A DNA stretch of 64,000 nt from Bacteroidaceae bacterium (GTDB taxonomy: Bacteria > Bacteroidota > Bacteroidia > Bacteroidales > Bacteroidaceae), in assembly GCA_024401095.1 (NCBI GenBank), contig JAKSLR010000012.1, positions 1-64,000 of the forward strand, written 5' to 3'. Below, piece after piece: positions 33,027 through 41,768 of the stretch. Both the position numbers and the translations under genes were made by a program. Below the pieces are notes generated by a model that was not told where the DNA came from, did not search any database, and worked only from the letters and a program-made list of their open reading frames with translations. How positions within the stretch are numbered: position 1 is the first letter of the stretch; every line of letters begins with the position of its first letter.

Positions 33027-34745
33027 CTATTTTTTCTTTTGCATAGATTGGTAGATGCTGTCTATTAATGCAGCATGCCTCAGGCTGTCAGCTATTTGCG
33101 AAGCCTCCAGCTTTTCTGCATTTATTTCTTCTGTCAGTCTCTGTTCTGCCTGAAGTGTCTGGCGTTCACGTCCTCCCCATGTTACTTCATAATAGCATCG
33201 GTTGGTCTGTTTTTGGAACTTGTCATAAATGAATGCGAAGATATAGAGATGACCTTGTTTCTCATCTCCTACAAATTCAGAATACTTGTGGCTAGGGTAG
33301 AGGGCAGCATAAGCAGATTCACCAGGATTTGCAGCAGGATTGATATGTACAAAGAAGTACTCTCCGTTCTGTTCTGCGTACGCATTTGTGATTTGTATGG
33401 TACTGTCCTTTTCTTCTATGCGGAAACTCATGTCTGTACCCTTTACCAGGTACCAGTCTTTAATGGTGTAAGTTCCATCGTCATAGGCAGTCAGTGTCAC
33501 AGGTATGCTCTCATTGCTGGTATCGTTCCAGGCTTCTGCCTGTACGCTCCAGATTTCCTGAGGTGCAGTCAGAGAGGATAGAAATGCAAATCCGAAATAG
33601 GTCCAATGGGCAATGATTCCTGCACCTATGCCTCCCAGGAAAGTACTTAAAAAGGCACGAGGAACCAATGGTCTGTAACCAAGAGAATCTAATGTGGCTG
33701 CATCGGTAGATAGATAGCCACTCCAACACATACCCATGGCTGTGCATACGGCTATGGCATTTCCGTCTATGATGCCCTTGGCTGCAAATTCCGGTATAAG
33801 TCCCAGTGCTGCACCTACAGCTCCCAATGCGGTGATAGGGAAGGCTACCAGCTCTGGTGCATTGAATCCGAAGAGCCATTCAAATACGAAGCTGATCTTG
33901 CTTGCCAGCCAAGGCAGCAACTGAGTTCCTTGATAGGCTTTACCGGTATAGACGATGATGTCATTTCCGTTGGCATCTACACCTTCTACAGTTCCACCGA
34001 AAGTCAGCATCATGACAAAGGTAGAGATGATTAATACGCCAGGAATAATGGCAAGACCAATCTGTACGCCTTCTTTTCCTCCATCAAGCAGTGCATTTAA
34101 GATACGGATGAAGAGATTGTTCTTCTTGTTATCTTCCTGGATTATTTCTGTGGAATCTTCAGAACTTAATTCTACAGCATCCTGTGTCTTGTATTCTGGA
34201 AAGTCTTTGCAAGTAAAGTATTGCATGAGGCGGGTGGCTATAATGCAACCGCAGATAGCTCCGAACAATCCTACGAATGGCGCTCCAAAGTAACCTTGTC
34301 CTACCATGAAGATGATAACCAGCAAGCCCATACCAAAAGCTGTTCCGAAGTTTACCAGTGACACATGCTGGTATTTTTTGAAATAGCGAGCAAACCCTTT
34401 GTCTTGTGATAGTGCTATGATGGCAGGATTGTCGCTCAGGAAGGTAAGTACAGCTCCCAGCGATGCTACACCTGGCATGTTGAACAGTGGTTTCATGACA
34501 GGACGAAGCAGTTTCTGCAACAAATCTACGGCTCCAAATTCCACTAAGATTTTGCCTAGGGCACTGGTTATCACACACATGCCCATCAGATAGAAAACGG
34601 TATTCAGCAGCAGGTCATGGGCAGTGTACATCATGGTATTCAGCATGTTAGACATGCCCATGACACTGGCCAGATAGCCAAAGATCAGCACTACCACTAC
34701 AATGCAGGTCACACCTGCTGGTATCTTGGAAAAAAGGTTTCTCAT
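33027..34745 (-). CDS. Nucleoside-recognition (Gate) domain membrane protein
   Basis: A 572-residue protein with two nucleoside-recognition/Gate domains. Nine or so hydrophobic helices occupy residues ~10-390. Typical segments are SKIPAGVTCIVVVVLIFGYLASVMG, GVASLGAVLTFLSDNPAIIALS and VQIGLAIIPGVLIISTFVMML. The last ~170 residues form a soluble domain ending in a charged helix (SLRHAALIDSIYQSMQKKK). The family is related to transporters but its substrate is not established. The start is the ATG at 34745. A TTG 24 bases upstream at 34769 overlaps the -7 element and is unlikely. Confidence 0.82.
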   Translation of the reverse strand: MRNLFSKIPAGVTCIVVVVLIFGYLASVMGMSNMLNTMMYTAHDLLLNTVFYLMGMCVITSALGKILVEFGAVDLLQKLLRPVMKPLFNMPGVASLGAVLTFLSDNPAIIALSQDKGFARYFKKYQHVSLVNFGTAFGMGLLVIIFMVGQGYFGAPFVGLFGAICGCIIATRLMQYFTCKDFPEYKTQDAVELSSEDSTEIIQEDNKKNNLFIRILNALLDGGKEGVQIGLAIIPGVLIISTFVMMLTFGGTVEGVDANGNDIIVYTGKAYQGTQLLPWLASKISFVFEWLFGFNAPELVAFPITALGAVGAALGLIPEFAAKGIIDGNAIAVCTAMGMCWSGYLSTDAATLDSLGYRPLVPRAFLSTFLGGIGAGIIAHWTYFGFAFLSSLTAPQEIWSVQAEAWNDTSNESIPVTLTAYDDGTYTIKDWYLVKGTDMSFRIEEKDSTIQITNAYAEQNGEYFFVHINPAANPGESAYAALYPSHKYSEFVGDEKQGHLYIFAFIYDKFQKQTNRCYYEVTWGGRERQTLQAEQRLTEEINAEKLEASQIADSLRHAALIDSIYQSMQKKK

Positions 34746-34766
34746 AAAGCTTAGCCAAATTTTGCG

Positions 34767-34774
34767 CAAATTTA
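34767..34774 (-). promoter_or_regulatory. -7 element of the Gate-domain gene
   Basis: The minus strand reads TAAATTTG, 21 bp before the ATG at 34745. Confidence 0.6.
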
Positions 34775-34830
34775 GCCTATTTTTATGAAATAATTAAGGT
34801 ATAAAGTCAGAAATTCATGCAAAAGAAAGA

Positions 34831-34866
34831 AGGAATCATTGTCCAAAATACCGGACAATGATTCCT
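34831..34866 (-). terminator. Terminator of the FadL-like gene
   Basis: AGGAATCATTGTCC and GGACAATGATTCCT form a perfect 14-bp stem. On the minus strand it is followed by a T-rich stretch. Confidence 0.85.
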
Positions 34867-34900
34867 CTTGCTGATTTGTATTGTGAATCTATGCGTTTAC

Positions 34901-36556
34901 TTAAAAGTCGAAAGAAACAGCAGCTGCAATTACTCGGTTCTTGCGGGTAAAGCTATCCTTGCCACCGAATGGAGCAGAAACGTGGTTCATCAGTTCGTTG
35001 GTACGCTCTTCTCCCAGTACCAGCTTAGCCAGACTGCTCACGCCATTGTAGTCTATGCTGGTCTTGTCGTAGTTACCGTAGAAGGTCTGGAAGTAACACA
35101 GATCCATGTGGCATTTCTCTGACAGCTTCACGCGAACACCACCACCCAGACAGTTGCTGTTTGTCACGAAGCTCAGATCCTTCATGTATGCATCGGTCAA
35201 GCCATAGTTGGTGTTCTGCCATCCTGCACTAACGGTCCATTTGTCATTGATGTCATATTCTACACCAGCCAGAATTTCCTTGGTACCACCGCTCAGCAGT
35301 TTCTGGCTGTTGCCATATTTCTTGGCATGCTTGTCGTCATAGTAGTGGAAACCGGCACTCAGGCGAAGGCGCTCTACTGGAGTGAACTGCACACCTAAGG
35401 TAAGCAGTGATGGGATATCTTCGTCAACCTTCTTGCCATCGCGAAACTGATCCAGCTGCTGCAGGTTGTTTGCACTCTCGCTGTTAGAAGAGGTGTTCTT
35501 CAGCTCCATGCGGGTCTTGAACTCATACTTGGCTGCTACGTTCCATTTATCGTTTATTTTCCAGTCTACGCCAATGATAGGGGTGAAGCCCCATCCGTTC
35601 TGGTTACAGTTCAGTGAAACATCTTCAGTAGCTACTGACAAGGTCTTCATTTCTACAGCTTTGTCGGCATATTGCTGTGCAGCTGCAGCATACTGCTGAG
35701 CCTGACCTTTATATTGGTTTGCCATTTCTGCGTATTGTGCAGCACTTGCCAGATCTCCTGCAGCCTGGAACTGAGCAGCAGCAGTAGCAGCCTGTTGTGC
35801 AGCAGCTGAAGCTTGTTCTGCTCCACTCTTATATTGTGTTGCAGCACCTACAGCTTGTTCAAAGATACCTTCAAAATAGTCTGTTGCCAGTTGTGTTCCA
35901 CCATTTTGCAAGCCTACTGTAATGTCTTTAACATAACCATAGTAGTTGGTTGTTGCATAGACTACACGCATACCGCCATAAACGCTCAGGTTTTGGTTCA
36001 GCTTATAGGCTGCACCCATTTGGAAGCCATAATAATACTGGCGTCCACGCATGTAAGTATTGATGTCATAGCTGTTGATTCCCAACTGCTCTGCACCCAG
36101 TACAGGCAACATGGAAGCTGCACTCTCGAAAGAGGCCAGACCATCATTGAACTCACACTTTCCACCACCACCGATGATGCCGAAACTTGCACTCAGTGCC
36201 CAGTTGCCGGTATTGTAACCAGCCTGGAAAGAAGGGATGACAGGTGCATAAGCCTTACCTGTGAACTTCTTCTCTGGTGAATTGTTCTGGATTCCATTTA
36301 CAAATGGAGCAAATGTGCTGGTGATAATACGTTCCTGACGAGCATTTTGAAGACTCATGCTCAGGTGAAAGCCTTTACCCAGGAATGCAGTACCTGCTGG
36401 ATTATGATAGGCTGCCTCAATGCTCTTGTAATATGCATCAATGGCAGGATTACGCATGAATAGTGAACTCTGGTTTGTGTTTGTGAGGAAACCTCCTGCA
36501 AAAACTGGCATTACTGCACCGAGTAATGCACCAAAAAGTAATCTTTTGTTGTTCAT
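34901..36556 (-). CDS. FadL/OmpP1-like outer membrane protein with Ala/Gln-rich insert
   Basis: A 551-residue outer-membrane barrel with signal peptide (LLFGALLGAVMPVFAGGFLTNTNQS). Like FadL-type proteins it has an N-terminal NPA motif region (IEAAYHNPAGTAFLGKGFHLS), many amphipathic strands and a terminal aromatic residue (VIAAAVSFDF). FadL members import hydrophobic molecules such as fatty acids or aromatics. An unusual insert spans residues ~225-300, almost only Ala, Gln and Glu/Lys (ASAAAQQAATAAAQFQAAGD, then QYKGQAQQYAAAAQQYADKA). It should form a long helix or coiled coil projecting from the barrel. A single-gene unit with a TATCTTTG promoter and strong terminator. Confidence 0.85.
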   Translation of the reverse strand: MNNKRLLFGALLGAVMPVFAGGFLTNTNQSSLFMRNPAIDAYYKSIEAAYHNPAGTAFLGKGFHLSMSLQNARQERIITSTFAPFVNGIQNNSPEKKFTGKAYAPVIPSFQAGYNTGNWALSASFGIIGGGGKCEFNDGLASFESAASMLPVLGAEQLGINSYDINTYMRGRQYYYGFQMGAAYKLNQNLSVYGGMRVVYATTNYYGYVKDITVGLQNGGTQLATDYFEGIFEQAVGAATQYKSGAEQASAAAQQAATAAAQFQAAGDLASAAQYAEMANQYKGQAQQYAAAAQQYADKAVEMKTLSVATEDVSLNCNQNGWGFTPIIGVDWKINDKWNVAAKYEFKTRMELKNTSSNSESANNLQQLDQFRDGKKVDEDIPSLLTLGVQFTPVERLRLSAGFHYYDDKHAKKYGNSQKLLSGGTKEILAGVEYDINDKWTVSAGWQNTNYGLTDAYMKDLSFVTNSNCLGGGVRVKLSEKCHMDLCYFQTFYGNYDKTSIDYNGVSSLAKLVLGEERTNELMNHVSAPFGGKDSFTRKNRVIAAAVSFDF

Positions 36557-36585
36557 ATAGCCTTAAAACTTGTTCAAAACGTCGG

Positions 36586-36593
36586 CAAAGATA
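36586..36593 (-). promoter_or_regulatory. -7 element of the FadL-like gene
   Basis: The minus strand reads TATCTTTG, 29 bp before the start at 36556. Confidence 0.65.
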
Positions 36594-36772
36594 GGCTCTT
36601 TTGCGCAACAGGACAAATTTTGTGCAATAAAAATAATGTATATCATAAAAACTTGAGCTATGTCAAGAGACAAGAGAAATTCTTTGTCTGTTTGAAAAAT
36701 ATCAGTGTCTGAAACTAAAATTCATGAAAAAGTGCTATTTTTACATTCGAATAGATTTTTCGAACTCTAACT

Positions 36773-37747
36773 ATGAAAAAAAAGGAAGATATTTCCCATA
36801 AAATCCATTTTTGGTATAGAGCCTTTAAGCACCTACAGAAACATGGACCTCAGGTTAAACTGTACAAAGGAGAGGAACGTATCTGTGCGAATTGTGGCAG
36901 GGCATTTACAGGAAACTACTGTCCTGCGTGTGGACAGAATGCCGTGATTGGAAAGTTTACCTGGAAGAATCTGTTCAGCAATGTGGTACTGAGTTTCTTC
37001 AGTATTGATACGGGTTTCTGGAGAACAACCTTGGATCTTATGTATAGACCTGGATATATGATCCGGGATTATCTGGCCGGCCATCGGACACCCTACTTTA
37101 AGCCTTTTCAGTATCTGTTTGTTGTAGCGGCCTTCATTTTAGTTATTTCGCAGATATTTTATGGAGATCTTCAAAATGCTCAGGAACAATTCACACAGAT
37201 GGGTATAGACAGTTTCATGAGTGCCTTTTCTCCTGATAAAGAGATAACATCTTCCAATGAACTGGACCAGTTTGTTTTTAGTAAAATTCAGCAGGCTGTG
37301 GCCATGTTCATGGCTATAGAATGGCCAGAGACGGTTAAGCGTATTGGTGGACTTGTCTATGACTGGTATATGGGTAATCTGTCTTCCTTTGTGGTTATAT
37401 TGCTACCTTTTCTTTATCTGGCACAGAGCCGTACGTTCCGAAAAACTGAAGTTGGAATGCAAATGTCCGGTCCAGAGCTGGTGATAGCCATGGTGTACAT
37501 TTGTGATCATTGGCTACTGTTAGGCTTGTTTGTACTTCTTGTGGGAACTGTATTCCAGACCATCTATTCTTTGGTAGGACTTTTCATGTTTGCTTTCTGG
37601 GCCTATGACTTGCATCAACTTTACATGCTATCTTATAGACAGACAATAAGATACACTGTTTTGCTTCTTCTGAGGCTCTGGTTCTACATGTGGCTTTTTG
37701 CACTTCTTACAGGTATGATAGTTCTAAGTGTTGTGCTTGTAAGTTAA
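36773..37747 (+). CDS. DUF3667 membrane protein with zinc ribbon (copy 2)
   Basis: A 324-residue paralog of the protein at 9280. It shares the zinc ribbon (CANCGRAFTGNYCPACGQ, residues ~40-57) and the block RPGYMIRDYLAGHRTPYFKPFQYL. Hydrophobic segments follow: FVVAAFILVISQIFY, FVVILLPFLYLAQS, LLLGLFVLLVGTVFQTIYSLVGLFMFAF and LRLWFYMWLFALLTGMIVLSVVLVS. A longer loop between the first two segments is the main difference from copy 1. Function is unknown. It is convergent with an AraC gene and preceded by ~215 bp without another gene, where no clear TAnnTTTG element was found. Confidence 0.87.
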   Translation: MKKKEDISHKIHFWYRAFKHLQKHGPQVKLYKGEERICANCGRAFTGNYCPACGQNAVIGKFTWKNLFSNVVLSFFSIDTGFWRTTLDLMYRPGYMIRDYLAGHRTPYFKPFQYLFVVAAFILVISQIFYGDLQNAQEQFTQMGIDSFMSAFSPDKEITSSNELDQFVFSKIQQAVAMFMAIEWPETVKRIGGLVYDWYMGNLSSFVVILLPFLYLAQSRTFRKTEVGMQMSGPELVIAMVYICDHWLLLGLFVLLVGTVFQTIYSLVGLFMFAFWAYDLHQLYMLSYRQTIRYTVLLLLRLWFYMWLFALLTGMIVLSVVLVS

Positions 37748-37765
37748 TGATTTCCACTTCCCGCT

Positions 37766-38647
37766 TTAACGATATTCAGAAGGAGTCATGCCTGTTTTCT
37801 TCTTGAAGATACGGGTAAAGTGATTGGTATAGTCAAATCCCAGCATATCTGCAGTTTCATTGACATTATATCCATTCATGAGAAGACTCTTGGCTTGGTT
37901 AATGATATAGTCGTGGATATAGCTTATGGCCGTCTGTCCTGTCAATTTCCGTATCATGTCTCCGAAATAAGGAGGTGAATAAGCCAGTTCTTTGGCACAA
38001 TAGGTAACACTAGGAACGCCCATCTTTTGTTGCAGACCTTGCTCGTAATACTGCTCTAGTATGTTCTGAAAACGCAGTAATAGGTCAGAAGAATTCGTTT
38101 CCTTCTCTTCCTTTTGCCGGTAATAAATGCGGTTACAGTATTCCAGCATTACCTTCAGATAGGAAACTATGACTTTTCTTAATATAGATGAGTCTTCTTG
38201 TTGCTCAAGTTCCTTCCGCATGAGATTGAGCAGTTGGGTAATAGCATCCCATTCAGCAGGTTCCATGACCAATGGCGTGTTAAAGAAATAGCTGAAGAAG
38301 GGGTATTTGCGAGCTAGTGATTGCTCTTCTGAGATCAGTTCAGGAGACCACAGAATGACCCATCCGTTCAGGCTGAAAAGTTCACCATTGTCTTCTACAC
38401 CTCCCATTTGTCCTGGAGCTACAGAGAGAATGGAATCATTGGCAACTAAAACCTGCTTATTTCCATATGATAATTCATTACAGAATTTGCGCTGGATAAA
38501 AAGTCCATAGACCCCATAATTGTTCAGGCTATGTCGGAAAGGCGCCAGTTCATCATAGTGTATGATGCTTACTAATGGATGCAGTACTGGGGCATTTACA
38601 AACTTTGCATAAACATTTGGATTATCTACTTTCAGGATCTTCTTCAT
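37766..38647 (-). CDS. AraC-family transcriptional regulator
   Basis: A 293-residue AraC regulator. The N-terminal ~170 residues are a cupin-like sensor (FVNAPVLHPLVSIIHYDEL..YGVYGLFIQRKF). The C-terminal DNA-binding domain contains YCAKELAYSPPYFGDMIRKLTG and ETADMLGFDYTNHFTRIFKK followed by TGMTPSEYR. It is similar in design to the regulator at 14831. The divergent neighbour is the amidohydrolase/ABM gene pair, which it may control. The -7 element ends 5 bp before the ATG, so the mRNA is probably leaderless. Confidence 0.92.
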   Translation of the reverse strand: MKKILKVDNPNVYAKFVNAPVLHPLVSIIHYDELAPFRHSLNNYGVYGLFIQRKFCNELSYGNKQVLVANDSILSVAPGQMGGVEDNGELFSLNGWVILWSPELISEEQSLARKYPFFSYFFNTPLVMEPAEWDAITQLLNLMRKELEQQEDSSILRKVIVSYLKVMLEYCNRIYYRQKEEKETNSSDLLLRFQNILEQYYEQGLQQKMGVPSVTYCAKELAYSPPYFGDMIRKLTGQTAISYIHDYIINQAKSLLMNGYNVNETADMLGFDYTNHFTRIFKKKTGMTPSEYR

Positions 38648-38652
38648 GGTTA

Positions 38653-38660
38653 CAAATATA
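38653..38660 (-). promoter_or_regulatory. -7 element of AraC gene, leaderless arrangement
   Basis: The minus strand reads TATATTTG and ends 5 bp before the ATG at 38647, so transcription should start at or next to the start codon. Confidence 0.55.
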
Positions 38661-38777
38661 GGTATTCTTGAAGAAAATCAAAAGAATAGGCCGTAAAATC
38701 TTAAAATATATCATCATTTCAAAAGAATTGGTAGGTTTTTCGCATCAAGCATAATATTATTTCTGACGAAATAGATA

Positions 38778-38785
38778 TAATTTTG
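38778..38785 (+). promoter_or_regulatory. -7 element of the amidohydrolase gene
   Basis: TAATTTTG matches TAnnTTTG, 24 bp before the ATG at 38810. A TTG at 38783 lies inside this element and is not the start. Confidence 0.6.
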
Positions 38786-38809
38786 CAAAAAATTAATTGT
38801 GAGCTTTTT

Positions 38810-39814
38810 ATGTCAAGATTCCTTATTAACTGCATGTTTGCGATGTTACTTATGCAAAACGTTCGAGCCCAAGGTGTGATAGATGTTCATTCCCATCTCA
38901 TTCCACAGTCTTATCTGGATTATCTGGCACAGCATGATGCTCTGCTTGACGAGGATTTCCCGATTCCTGCATGGAACCTGAAGTCTCATCTTTCATTCAT
39001 GGATGAAGCAGGAGTGGCATGTTCCGTGCTTTCTCTTCCTGCTCCTCAGCCTTATTTCGGTGATTCTGCTGAGAGTGCGGCCATCATTCGAAAGGCCAAT
39101 GAAGAAATGGCGCGTGTGAAAGCAGAGAATCCAGAGAGGTTCCTGTTCTGTGCTGCATTGCCTCTTCCCGATGTAGATGCTGCTGTACAGGAAGCCATAT
39201 ATGCACTGGATACCCTTCATGCCGATGGTGTGAAACTTGCTTCGAATAGTAGGGGGTTGTATCTGGGTGATCCCTTGCTGGAGCCTCTCATGAAGGTATT
39301 GAATGACAGAAATGCAGTCATTATTACCCATCCTCATAAGCCTTCTCCTGTAAATCCATCGCTCACCTCGGTTGTTCCGTTGGCATCGTATGAATACTTG
39401 GCTGAAACAACCCGTGCTATATTAAATATGGTGGGACACAATGTGATGTTACGTTATCCTAACCTGAAGGTTGTTGTTCCTCACTGTGGATCATTCATGC
39501 CACTGGCCTATCCTCGCATGAAAAGCCTCATGCCTGTCATGAACAATGTGGGCTACTTGCAGGGAGTAGATATCGACAAGAACCTGGCTTCACTTTATTA
39601 TGATCTGGCAGGTGCACCAACTCCCGATACCGTAAAAGAGCTTCTCACCATAACTACCCCTGACCATCTGCTTTACGGTACTGATTATCCTTATGTAGCA
39701 GCTCCTGTACTGCAGAAAAATCTGGGAGTACTACGTAATACACTGCAGGCTATTGTGCCAGATGATGTAGAGAATATTCTTACCAACAATGCATTGAATC
39801 TATTTAAAAAATAA
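38810..39814 (+). CDS. Secreted amidohydrolase-family protein (ACMSD-like)
   Basis: A 334-residue TIM-barrel metal-dependent hydrolase of the amidohydrolase-2/ACMSD branch. After a signal peptide (MSRFLINCMFAMLLMQNVRA) comes the HxH motif IDVHSHLIP. Further metal or catalytic residues lie in ITHPHKPSP, VPHCGSFMPL and YGTDYPY (Asp). ACMSD relatives act as decarboxylases or hydrolases of small carboxylic acids; export to the periplasm is uncommon for the family. It lies 4 bp before the ABM-domain gene, and the two probably act on the same compound. The AraC gene at 37766 is divergent. Confidence 0.88.
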   Translation: MSRFLINCMFAMLLMQNVRAQGVIDVHSHLIPQSYLDYLAQHDALLDEDFPIPAWNLKSHLSFMDEAGVACSVLSLPAPQPYFGDSAESAAIIRKANEEMARVKAENPERFLFCAALPLPDVDAAVQEAIYALDTLHADGVKLASNSRGLYLGDPLLEPLMKVLNDRNAVIITHPHKPSPVNPSLTSVVPLASYEYLAETTRAILNMVGHNVMLRYPNLKVVVPHCGSFMPLAYPRMKSLMPVMNNVGYLQGVDIDKNLASLYYDLAGAPTPDTVKELLTITTPDHLLYGTDYPYVAAPVLQKNLGVLRNTLQAIVPDDVENILTNNALNLFKK

Positions 39815-39818
39815 AAAT

Positions 39819-40556
39819 ATGAAGAAAATCTTAGTTCTTTTCCTTTTCTTGTCTTCACTGGCTTGTCAGGCTCAGATTACCATCAACATCCGTTACAATG
39901 CACCTGACGGTGGTGCCTTGAAATACATGAAAGAGATGGAGGCAACAGGCTTAGCCGATTCTATCCGTGCCATTAAGGGTTGTATGCGTTACGATTATTT
40001 CATTCCTCAGGATGATCCAGAAAGTGTACTTCTCATAGATCAGTGGGAAGATCAGGTGGCTTTAAACCGTTACCACAGCTCACCTGTCATGAAGCAGGCA
40101 GAAGCCCTTCGTGCAAAATACAAGCTGGAGCGTAATGCACAGATGTTTACCCCTATGCGTCCAGGTGGCCCACGTCCAGGTGCTGCCCCAGGTCAAGTAG
40201 CTCCATCAACAGTTAAACCAGATAATACCATGATAGTAAGAATTAGTGAAATAGAGGTCTATCCAGAGTACCTGAAAGAATATCTGGAATTTGCAAGTAA
40301 AATCGGTTTGGAGTCAGATAGGGTAGAGCCAGGTGTAATCTGTATCTATCCAATGCAGCAGATCAAGAATCCATGCCAGATTCGCATCCTGGAAATCTAT
40401 GCTTCCAAGGAAGCTTATGAACACCATATCACTACAGATCATTTCAAGACTTACAAGCAAGGTACCCTTCACATGGTGAAGAGCCTGGATCTTGTAGATA
40501 TGATTCAGATGGCTCCAGAAGCACTTCCAATAGTTTTCCGTAAGGTACAGCAGTAA
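39819..40556 (+). CDS. Secreted protein with two ABM-like dimeric alpha/beta-barrel domains
   Basis: A 245-residue protein with a signal peptide (MKKILVLFLFLSSLACQAQ). Residues ~20-105 (ITINIRYNAPDGGALKYMKE, then SVLLIDQWEDQVALNRYHSSP) and ~138-240 (MIVRISEIEVYPEYLKEYLE, then RILEIYASKEAYEHHITTDHF) each resemble the antibiotic biosynthesis monooxygenase fold. A Pro/Gly-rich linker (RPGGPRPGAAPGQVAPS) joins them. Single ABM proteins dimerise, so the tandem copy could form one complete barrel pair. Its position 4 bp after the amidohydrolase gene suggests a shared catabolic or detoxifying step on a small, perhaps quinone-like, molecule. Confidence 0.78.
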   Translation: MKKILVLFLFLSSLACQAQITINIRYNAPDGGALKYMKEMEATGLADSIRAIKGCMRYDYFIPQDDPESVLLIDQWEDQVALNRYHSSPVMKQAEALRAKYKLERNAQMFTPMRPGGPRPGAAPGQVAPSTVKPDNTMIVRISEIEVYPEYLKEYLEFASKIGLESDRVEPGVICIYPMQQIKNPCQIRILEIYASKEAYEHHITTDHFKTYKQGTLHMVKSLDLVDMIQMAPEALPIVFRKVQQ

Positions 40557-40579
40557 GTAATCTTAATATTATAATAAGG

Positions 40580-40615
40580 ATAGGGAATTGTAGGGTTGAT
40601 TCTATAATTCCCTAT
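40580..40615 (+). terminator. Terminator of amidohydrolase/ABM operon
   Basis: ATAGGGAATT and AATTCCCTAT pair around a 16-base loop, followed by TTTTATTTATTTT. Confidence 0.7.
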
Positions 40616-40626
40616 TTTTATTTATT

Positions 40627-41511
40627 TTAGAAACCTTCGTTTCTGCGTGATTTTTGGGATCCCGCCCCTTGAGCTAGGAACGGAGCCTCTTTCACTCCAT
40701 AGCTCACCATGGCTTTTCTTTGCTGCTCCTTGGAAGAGTAGCTTTCCAGTAATTCATTTTTTACTAGCAGCTTCTGAGTGGATATGGCTACATTCTTATC
40801 TGTTCTTTTTCGGCTATGTACCAAAGCGATGCCATAGTTTCCGCTTAATCCTTTGATAGTTAGGAATCCCTCTTGATTTTCAACTGTTACTAATGAAATA
40901 CAGGAAGACAACGGAGTAGAGTCATACAAATCCAGCTTTATGCTCTCTTTTTCACAAGATGCAGTTGGCACATTGAGGCATTCGTTCCACTCTTGTGTAT
41001 AAAGAATCATGCTTAGTCCATCGTCCTGAAGGAAAGCCGGGTTATTCATCAAGATAGCATTGGCCAGTTCACCGACCTCAGTTTGTGGGGTGATCAGAAA
41101 ATCACCCAGGCAAATATCTGTCTGTAGTTGATCATCATTCAGTTTCATTTGAATGCTTGGCAGCATGCCTCTTGAAATCTGATACGGAGCTACCACGCAG
41201 GCATTGTTTTGTTTTTCCTGCTTGGTCAGGTAGACTTCTTGTTCCAGATATAGATTAGCGCTTAGGAATAGGTTATAGTCGTTTAAGTTACCACTTTTCC
41301 CTTCAAAGGCATTATACAATGCCCCATCGGCAGCACGATACATAGACGGAATGTTTGAAAATTTAACCCGATGTGCCATCTGCCTTTCTGTCTTGGGATT
41401 ATGATAGCTTGTTTGTTTTGCAGCTACAATCTGCTTTCCATTTACTTCTCTGTATTGGAGACCTCCAATGACGCCTCTCATTCCCGATTTGCTGCTTTTG
41501 ATGATTGCCAT
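40627..41511 (-). CDS. DUF6266 family protein
   Basis: A 294-residue protein whose N-terminus (MAIIKSSKSGMRGVIGGLQYREVNGKQIV, with YHNPKTERQMAHRVKFSNI) matches the DUF6266 family found in Bacteroidales, whose function is unknown. There is no signal peptide. The central part has beta-like segments and the C-terminus is basic (SYSSKEQQRKAM, QGAGSQKSRRNE). It has its own -7 element at 41543-41550. A tandem repeat and long hairpin lie at 41611-41682 upstream. Such genes often come in several copies per genome as far as I recall, but only one is present here. Confidence 0.82.
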   Translation of the reverse strand: MAIIKSSKSGMRGVIGGLQYREVNGKQIVAAKQTSYHNPKTERQMAHRVKFSNIPSMYRAADGALYNAFEGKSGNLNDYNLFLSANLYLEQEVYLTKQEKQNNACVVAPYQISRGMLPSIQMKLNDDQLQTDICLGDFLITPQTEVGELANAILMNNPAFLQDDGLSMILYTQEWNECLNVPTASCEKESIKLDLYDSTPLSSCISLVTVENQEGFLTIKGLSGNYGIALVHSRKRTDKNVAISTQKLLVKNELLESYSSKEQQRKAMVSYGVKEAPFLAQGAGSQKSRRNEGF

Positions 41512-41542
41512 ATTTATTCTATTTATTTATTTATTTATTATG

Positions 41543-41550
41543 CAAATATA
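41543..41550 (-). promoter_or_regulatory. -7 element of the DUF6266 gene
   Basis: The minus strand reads TATATTTG, 31 bp before the start at 41511. A TTTA tandem repeat fills the leader. Confidence 0.6.
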
Positions 41551-41610
41551 CTATATTTTCCTTCGTTTTCCAAATCTTTTACATCTAAAGTACTTTTATC
41601 ATAACATTTA

Positions 41611-41682
41611 CGTACCTCTATCATTTTGATAGAGGTACGATAGAGGAACGATAGACCATCGCTAGACCTTCGCTAGAGGATC
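41611..41682. repeat. Hairpin plus five-unit 11-bp tandem repeat
   Basis: CGTACCTCTATCA, loop TTT, TGATAGAGGTACG is a perfect 13-bp hairpin at 41611-41639. Its right arm begins a tandem array of five 11-bp units: GATAGAGGTAC, GATAGAGGAAC, GATAGACCATC, GCTAGACCTTC, GCTAGAGGATC (41628-41682), ending in TAGCG. The unit G[A/C]TAGA[GG/CC]NNC is about one helical turn, so all copies face one side of the DNA. The region lies between the DUF6266 gene and the nuclease remnant; no gene is present. Confidence 0.85.
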
Positions 41683-41768
41683 TAGCGTTTACTAAGCGCT
41701 CAAATACGAAAAAAGGAGCTACACAAATGCTCTGTAACTCCTATAGTTAATAATGTCTGAATAATCTC

